DNA of 47,272 nucleotides from Nemertoderma westbladi (lineage: Eukaryota > Xenacoelomorpha > Nemertodermatida > Nemertodermatidae). The stretch covers positions 1 through 47,272 of the forward strand of contig JAUCBJ010003852.1 of the NCBI GenBank assembly GCA_032718475.1, in the 5' to 3' direction. How positions within the stretch are numbered: position 1 is the first letter of the stretch; the number at the start of each line of letters is the position of its first letter. Of the stretch, positions 42,331 to 47,272 are shown in pieces. The notes beneath the pieces are model-generated. The model was not told where the DNA came from, did no database searches, and saw only the letters and a list, made by a program, of their open reading frames with translations. The position numbers were made by a program, and so were the translations under genes.

Positions 42331-44474
42331 TGTTATCCCTCACATGATCTGCTATCACCTTTGTACTTGCTGAGCTGTCTCTATTCATTTTTGACGGATT
42401 TTAGAGTATTTCTGCAATTTGATTAATTTCTTGGAATGATTTGCTAGTGCGATTACTTTCGATTGTGTTTCTCAATTAATTCCTTCGATTACTGCTAATT
42501 ACAACTGAACTATGATTTCTACCTTTGATTAATGGTTCTATGTGATTCCTTTCTGCGCAATAATCCTAAGGGATTTCTGAGACTGTCAGACTTTGTGATT
42601 TGCATGCGCCGCTACGGTAGCTATTAGCATAATGGAGGGCTAAGGTGCCAGTAGGCGGTGGGCACATCGGGGGGTTGGGCGACTAAGGGAGAGCGGAGGA
42701 TTCAAAGGCGGGCAACGCTGGCGGGGGTCAACGTTGTGGTCGGGCAATTTGGACTGTAGGTTGGAGACCGCTCGCCGGTACAGTAATTAGGGGGCTGATG
42801 ATCCAAGGTTTTGTCTCTATTTAGTATTAGGGGGCAGGAATTGGGTTAGTTAGGAAGCCTAGATGTACCCGGGAGGGGCCTGCATACCTTACAGTAAGTA
42901 AGTAAGTGGGTAAGTACGTAAGTAAGTTGCGAATTATATAATTGCAGATTGTATAATTGCAAGTCGTGCTATTGTGATCCGTGATTGCTGACTCTGATTG
43001 ATGTGTTACTAAAGTGTGCCTAAGATTACGAATGCTTAGATAGGCGCTCTTTTCCCTTTGATTGATTTCTATCTCTTAGTTTACTGTAAATAATTACTGA
43101 TTAGGTCAAAGTAATACAGTATTTTAGGCTGTTACATATTTGTGACTGTAATTAATTAGTAAAATTAAGAATTAGTACGCAGCATAGCGGAGAGTAGCTA
43201 AGGTAATAATTAGAGTACCGTAAACTATTCACGTTGAGCGGTTATTTGAATTAGCGGGCAATAAACTAGATCGCAATAGTTAGTACGCAAGACACTAGTA
43301 AGTTGCTGGCCTAAAGCCAGCTGCAGGCAAGTTTAGACCCAGAGCGGTATCACCCACGAAAGACATTGTACTGTACCAATTTTGATTTATTTAAATATTC
43401 TCGCATTCACACATTTCGTTAGGGAACCCTCAGTATTCGCGATTAGAAAAGACGTAAGCATTGGCGTATTACAGTAGTAAAATTAGGCGTAAGAATATAC
43501 TCTGAGTGCAAAGCCCCTCGCACTCGTCTTAAGTAAGCTTAGGGAGCCGACTCGGGTTTATTGTTTTGGTTATTCCCGCGTGGCTCATAGATTCGAACAG
43601 TTAGCTCTCTATCGAGCGATCGGTAGAGAAAGGAACAAGCGATTTTGCAGGAGCTGTGTAAATTTAGTAAAATATATTAGCGGACGGCAGATTAGCGCCA
43701 TCTAACGGTAAGTAGCGGTTTTGTATTTAGCAACCTTTACAATTTAGTAATAGCACGCTCCTGATTCCCTTTACTTAACAGTAGAGCAGTCTTTGTGTCT
43801 TATTGGTTAGGCGAGAGCTCATTAGGTTGGCAGAGAGGTATACGGGTATTTGTCTGTTCAACAGTTCTGCTGTTAGTATAGGTGTCGCGGTTGTTTAACA
43901 AATATAGATAGAAAGTCATACAAACTTCAGTCAGGGAATTTTTCAAAAAATCAGGAAAATGTCAGAGAAAGAAAATTGGAATGAAATAAAGTGGCAGGCA
44001 AGGCGTACTATATACAAGGCCATGCCATCGAGTTAACTGTGGGCGGTGACTGGGGGCAAGAATTTTTTTACAACAATTTGATATTTTGATATGGGGAGAG
44101 TTATATAAATTTTCATTTGCTGCAATTTGGTCAATGGACGTAATTGAAGCATCCTTGTTAAGTAAGATGCAAAATTTTATGGTAGCTAGTAATGTGTAAT
44201 GTTGGGGTATTGTGAATTGCTATAGCTAAGTCTGGGGGGGGGGGGGGGGGGGTGAAAGTTTTAACTTAAGGTGTCATCTTGCTGTGCTGTATAACAATAA
44301 ATTATTGCTAAAAGTGTTGTCAGGCTGTGATGGCAACAAACAAAGGTTGTGTTGCCGTAATAATAAGGTTGTGCGCGGTATTTAACAAACATGGTGGTTT
44401 GTGAACGTAATATACGGATGTATCGTAAGATGCAGATGGGTAGTTTTAAGCGGTACTGCACCATTTCCATTGAA
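42331..44474. other. No gene seen; (AAGT)n and G tract
   Basis: Long stretch without coding frames. It holds an AAGT-type microsatellite at 42895-42928 and a G run at 44234-44252. It could be non-coding terminal sequence of an unrecognised element, but no second copy is in the window. Confidence 0.5.
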
Positions 44475-44640
44475 TTTAGGTCCCATGAATATAGTTCCCC
44501 AACTGCGAACATAGGTCCCCTCTAAGCAAATTTAGGCCCAGAGGGGACCTAACTTCGCATCAAGGGACTAAATTCGCACTGAGGGAACTTTATATTCGCA
44601 CTGAGGGGAACTAAATTCGCACCAAGGGGACCTACAATCT
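44475..44640. repeat. Cluster of short inverted/tandem repeats with GGGGACCT
   Basis: Left half carries AGGTCCCC-type boxes and GCGAACATAG; right half carries GGGGACCT and three copies of TTCGCACTGAGGGAACT-like sequence. The two halves are partly complementary, so it can fold back. Confidence 0.6.
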
Positions 44641-44644
44641 CCCT

Positions 44645-45186
44645 AGCACCATTTTTTAACCATACATTTGGCACTTTTTTTTGAGACGTTTTTTGAAAAT
44701 TACATTTCATTAAATATTATTTGTAACATCTCTATTTTTGATTTACACCGATGTTTTTGGTGTTAGCAATTGGATGGAATTCATATAAATTGATTTAGAA
44801 ATTTCAAACTTGTTTTTTTCGGCGGGTGCCAAATTTTGCTGCCAGCACCAAATTTTGAAATATGTCAATTTTGTAAATTGATTGTTTGAAACTTGTTTTT
44901 TGCAATAAAACATTCAATAAATTAAAAAAAATAGGAATTTTAGTAATATAGGAATTTGGTGCTAGCACCAAATTTTGAAAACCATCAAATATATCAATTG
45001 ATTGTGTCATCTTGTTTCTTGCGTTATACGGGTTTGTTAGGGTTCTGAATTCAATGGAATCAGTGAAAATTTCATAAGAGTTTTCAAACTTGTATTTTTC
45101 GCCGGTGGGTGAAAATTGTTGTGTACCAAATTTTGGATAATGAGTAAATTGATCAGTAGATAGTATCATCTTTTTTCTTGCGTTAG
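44645..45186 (+). mobile_element. piggyBac-like TTAA element, copy D (internal fragment)
   Basis: It matches about 38214-38970 of the complete copy in the same orientation, with an internal deletion of ~270 bases replaced by a short AT-rich piece near 44905-44955. Neither terminus is present. A minus-strand frame through its units is open at 44804-45169. Confidence 0.8.
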
Positions 45187-46527
45187 TGGTTCAGGGGAGA
45201 CCTTGTGGAGACAGGAAGCAACTCCTGGGGTCCTGCGGATCATATTGAGTCCCAACGGGTTGAGATTCGCTGCTGTTGGGAACTAGGAGTTGATTTATAT
45301 TATAAATTCTGGAACTGGGGATGTTATCAACCGGATTGAAGGAACTGCGGGAGCTACATCCGTGCTGTGGATTTCTGTAAAGATAACCGGCATATTATTA
45401 CAGGTAATTAATTAATAGACCTCATTTATTACAACACTTTAAATTAATTAATAGTCTATAGTCTAATTCAGTACCGTACCATGTACCATAGAAAGTAATA
45501 ATCATTATACCTAACACTTAAATGAATTAATTACATTAATTATTTTATTATTCTCTAAATCTATTTAATTTATTTAATAATCTACTTACCGATATGATGC
45601 CGATTAACTGAATATTGCCCTTCACTGCCTCCTGCCAATATTGGGTACCATGGGAACGAAATTAAAATTAGTCTAATATCAGAATATAGACCGCTGGAAA
45701 TCAGAATATAGACCACTGAAAATCAGAAGGTATTACAACATAGTCATGTAGTCAGATAGTTTTAGGTGCAGTTTGGTTCCGGTCAATGTAACATAAAAAT
45801 AAACAAATAAACCAGGAATTAGCTTAATAATAGCAGGCCTATTTATGTATTCAGTTATCTGTTAGGTTGTTTGTTATTGGTTTGTATCAATGGCGTTTTA
45901 ACCAACTGGTAGTTATAATTAAATAAACAAACTATAATGGTCAGATGGTACCAATAGGAATCCTAGAAACTGATACCAGAAACGAATTAACAGACCAGAA
46001 AAACCCCATAGCAAAATTTTTAGTTAGGTCTGGTGTATTTTTTATATTTTGACAGACAGACTAAAAAGACCGACATACGGACAGATAGGACTAGACTCCA
46101 TAAATTGTAGAAACTGATACCAGAAACGATATTAAGACCAGAAAAACCCCATAGCAATATCTTTAGTTAGGTCTGGTGTATTTTTTTATATTTTGACATA
46201 CAGAATAAAAAGACAGACAAACGGACAGATAGGACTAGATCAATTAAATTTTAGAAACTGATACCTTAAATGAAATCTCAGACCAGGAAAACCCCATAGC
46301 CAAAAGTTTTAGCTAAATGTAGTGAAATTTTTTACACTGTATATTCACAAGCAGACAAAAAACAAACTAACCGACAAACAGACAGAGTTTCAAGCGGTTT
46401 GGGCTCATGATATGGTTTTAAAGTGTCAATATCCATAATCTACGGAAAATTGTGATCTTAAACAACTAAAAAAAAAACCTCAAAAAATTTATTTTTTTGA
46501 AAATTTTAAAGGTTCCATCTCCCCTTA
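45187..46527. repeat. Repeat block with 144 bp tandem units, possible TTAA-ended element
   Basis: TAGAAACTGATACC starts units at 45964, 46108 and 46252, a period of 144 bases, each with AGACCAGAAAAACCCCATAG and GGACAGATAGGACTAGA. The third is diverged. The block ends GGTTCCATCTCCCCTTAA. On the left, TTCAGGGGAGACC near 45191 resembles its reverse complement (TTAAGGGGAGATGG), so these could be the ends of one non-autonomous element. 45187-45963 has no reading frame. Confidence 0.5.
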
Positions 46528-47272
46528 AGTAAAATCCAAAGTAGTGACGACTTTGTATCTATTATCAAATCAGAACTTGTAATTCAGGACTACGCAAGAG
46601 AGTGGATCAAAGAAAATAAGACAAGTATTTGGCAGGAAATACTGGAAAGTCATTGAAAGCTCAAATTCTTTTCGATTTGTTTAGCAGCAATGGCAAATAG
46701 CCTCTTTGAAAGAGCTCTGGGAACCAACGATTCCATACCTAAAACATACGGAATTGAAAAGGGAGACTATTGGGAGTATAACTCAGTGCACAACTTGGGT
46801 AAGTATCTAGGGAACTTTTCGACCGAGCTTCCAACGCTCCTCCCGCTTGGTAAAAACCCGTCTATTGACCTAGAATGTTTAGCGAAGTCTTTAAGAGAGA
46901 GCTGTCAGAAAGGCTCTTTGGACCCATGTTTGGTTCCAATAGCTTTGGGCATAATAGAAAGGAACTACAAGTTGGACTACTTTGCAGTACCTAATCCCCA
47001 TGGTGCAGCTCACATGCGCGTCTTAAGTCAGCTGTTTGAAGAAACCTCAGAATTAACGGTCGGCTCTACGCATCCATGTCACAGTGGGCCACCAACCAGC
47101 ACTCTAACCTGTAACCACTGGGCGCTTGGGTGGCACCTTGGCATCTACCCTGATTCGTATATGCAGCGGGTGATGAACCCTATTAACCCAACTAACTTTA
47201 CATCCGACAACAAAGATTTGGTGTTATTTTCGAGCAGCAAAAGAAGCGAAATAGAGGCCGAATTTTCACCTG
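46528..47272 (+). CDS. Unidentified coding-like segment, 194-codon frame running off the window
   Basis: From ATG at 46690 the frame is open for 194 codons to the last base, with no stop; the true end is outside. Upstream, an in-frame TGA lies at 46654. Two other protein-like stretches precede it in other frames: 46528-46655 (DDFVSIIKSELVIQDYAREW, ending in TGA) and 46636-46703 (LKAQILFDLFSSNG, ending in TAG). So the ATG may be internal to an older, twice-frameshifted gene, or there may be a short intron. Visible traits are IALGIIERNYKLDYFAVPNP, several Cys/His pairs (HPCHSGPP, TCNHW) and Trp-rich WALGWHLGIYP. No signal peptide or membrane segment is seen. I do not recognise the family. Candidates are a retroelement or viral-derived gene, or a host exon; none is supported by a known motif. 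Confidence 0.6.

Noticed and set aside
44261-44512. 83-codon minus-strand frame
   Set aside because: No recognisable features; it runs into the foldback repeat cluster.
46636-46703. Walker A-like GNTGKS in a frame before the right-edge ORF
   Set aside because: The P-loop consensus is incomplete, the frame is only about 20 codons, and the same bases read as protein in another frame.

Overview
The window reads as non-coding, repeat-dense DNA from an animal genome, most likely a marine invertebrate. The evidence is the mix of element families (BEL/Pao and Copia LTR elements, LINEs, a Penelope-like element with a GIY-YIG domain, piggyBac-like TTAA elements, a tRNA-derived SINE), intron-like signals at two exon-like pieces, a processed DDX1 pseudogene, and no bacterial-type operons, RBS or terminators. 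The species cannot be named from sequence alone. No intact host gene is complete inside the window.

Layout. 1-2756: 3' part of a BEL/Pao element (integrase, DUF5641-like domain, decayed tail) and a ~1.1 kb LTR. 2757-10741: about 8 kb of one satellite (40 bp unit plus variable GA run), split by a poly-T retroposon at 6139-6340 and closed by a tRNA-derived SINE at 10742-10986. 11.0-16.3 kb: low-complexity arrays, (GTC)n, ~310 bp repeats and a decayed LINE. 16.3-17.4 kb: frameshifted, intronless DDX1 N-terminus (motif I plus SPRY), then a minisatellite. 17.57-21.94 kb, minus strand: Copia-type gag and pol with both frames open and all catalytic residues visible. 22.66-23.86 kb: second copy of the 1.1-1.2 kb LTR.

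24.16-25.25 kb: frameshifted gene of an unnamed transposon-like family. 25.3-26.05 kb: 170 bp tandem repeat and a DDE-transposase exon fragment. 26.04-27.78 kb: decayed LINE, minus. 27.78-28.45 kb: LTR-like repeat, present again inverted at 36.14-36.78 kb. 28.6-29.2 kb: minisatellite. 30.0-31.1 kb: tyrosine-recombinase-like remnant. 31.15-32.81 kb: Penelope-like element with an 87 bp perfect inverted repeat and a hammerhead-like core. 32.9-33.2 kb: BEL C-terminus remnant. 33.77-36.11 kb: two copies of a piggyBac-like TTAA element around an exon-like segment. 36.85-40.7 kb: decayed BEL gag-pol (minus) split at a TTAA by a complete 1566 bp copy of that element. 40.7-44.6 kb: no genes recognised. 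44.65-45.19 kb: fourth TTAA-element fragment. 45.2-46.5 kb: 144 bp tandem repeat. 46.53-47.27 kb: coding-like segment ending in a 194-codon reading frame that runs off the window, unidentified.

Nothing here works as a pathway. It is a nest of selfish elements. The Copia element and the Penelope RT/endonuclease frame look youngest; most of the rest is broken. The items most worth following are the unidentified reading frame at the right edge, the TTAA element with its internal 162 bp (54-codon) repeat, the Penelope inverted repeat that breaks inside a hammerhead-like motif, and the satellite with local variant domains.
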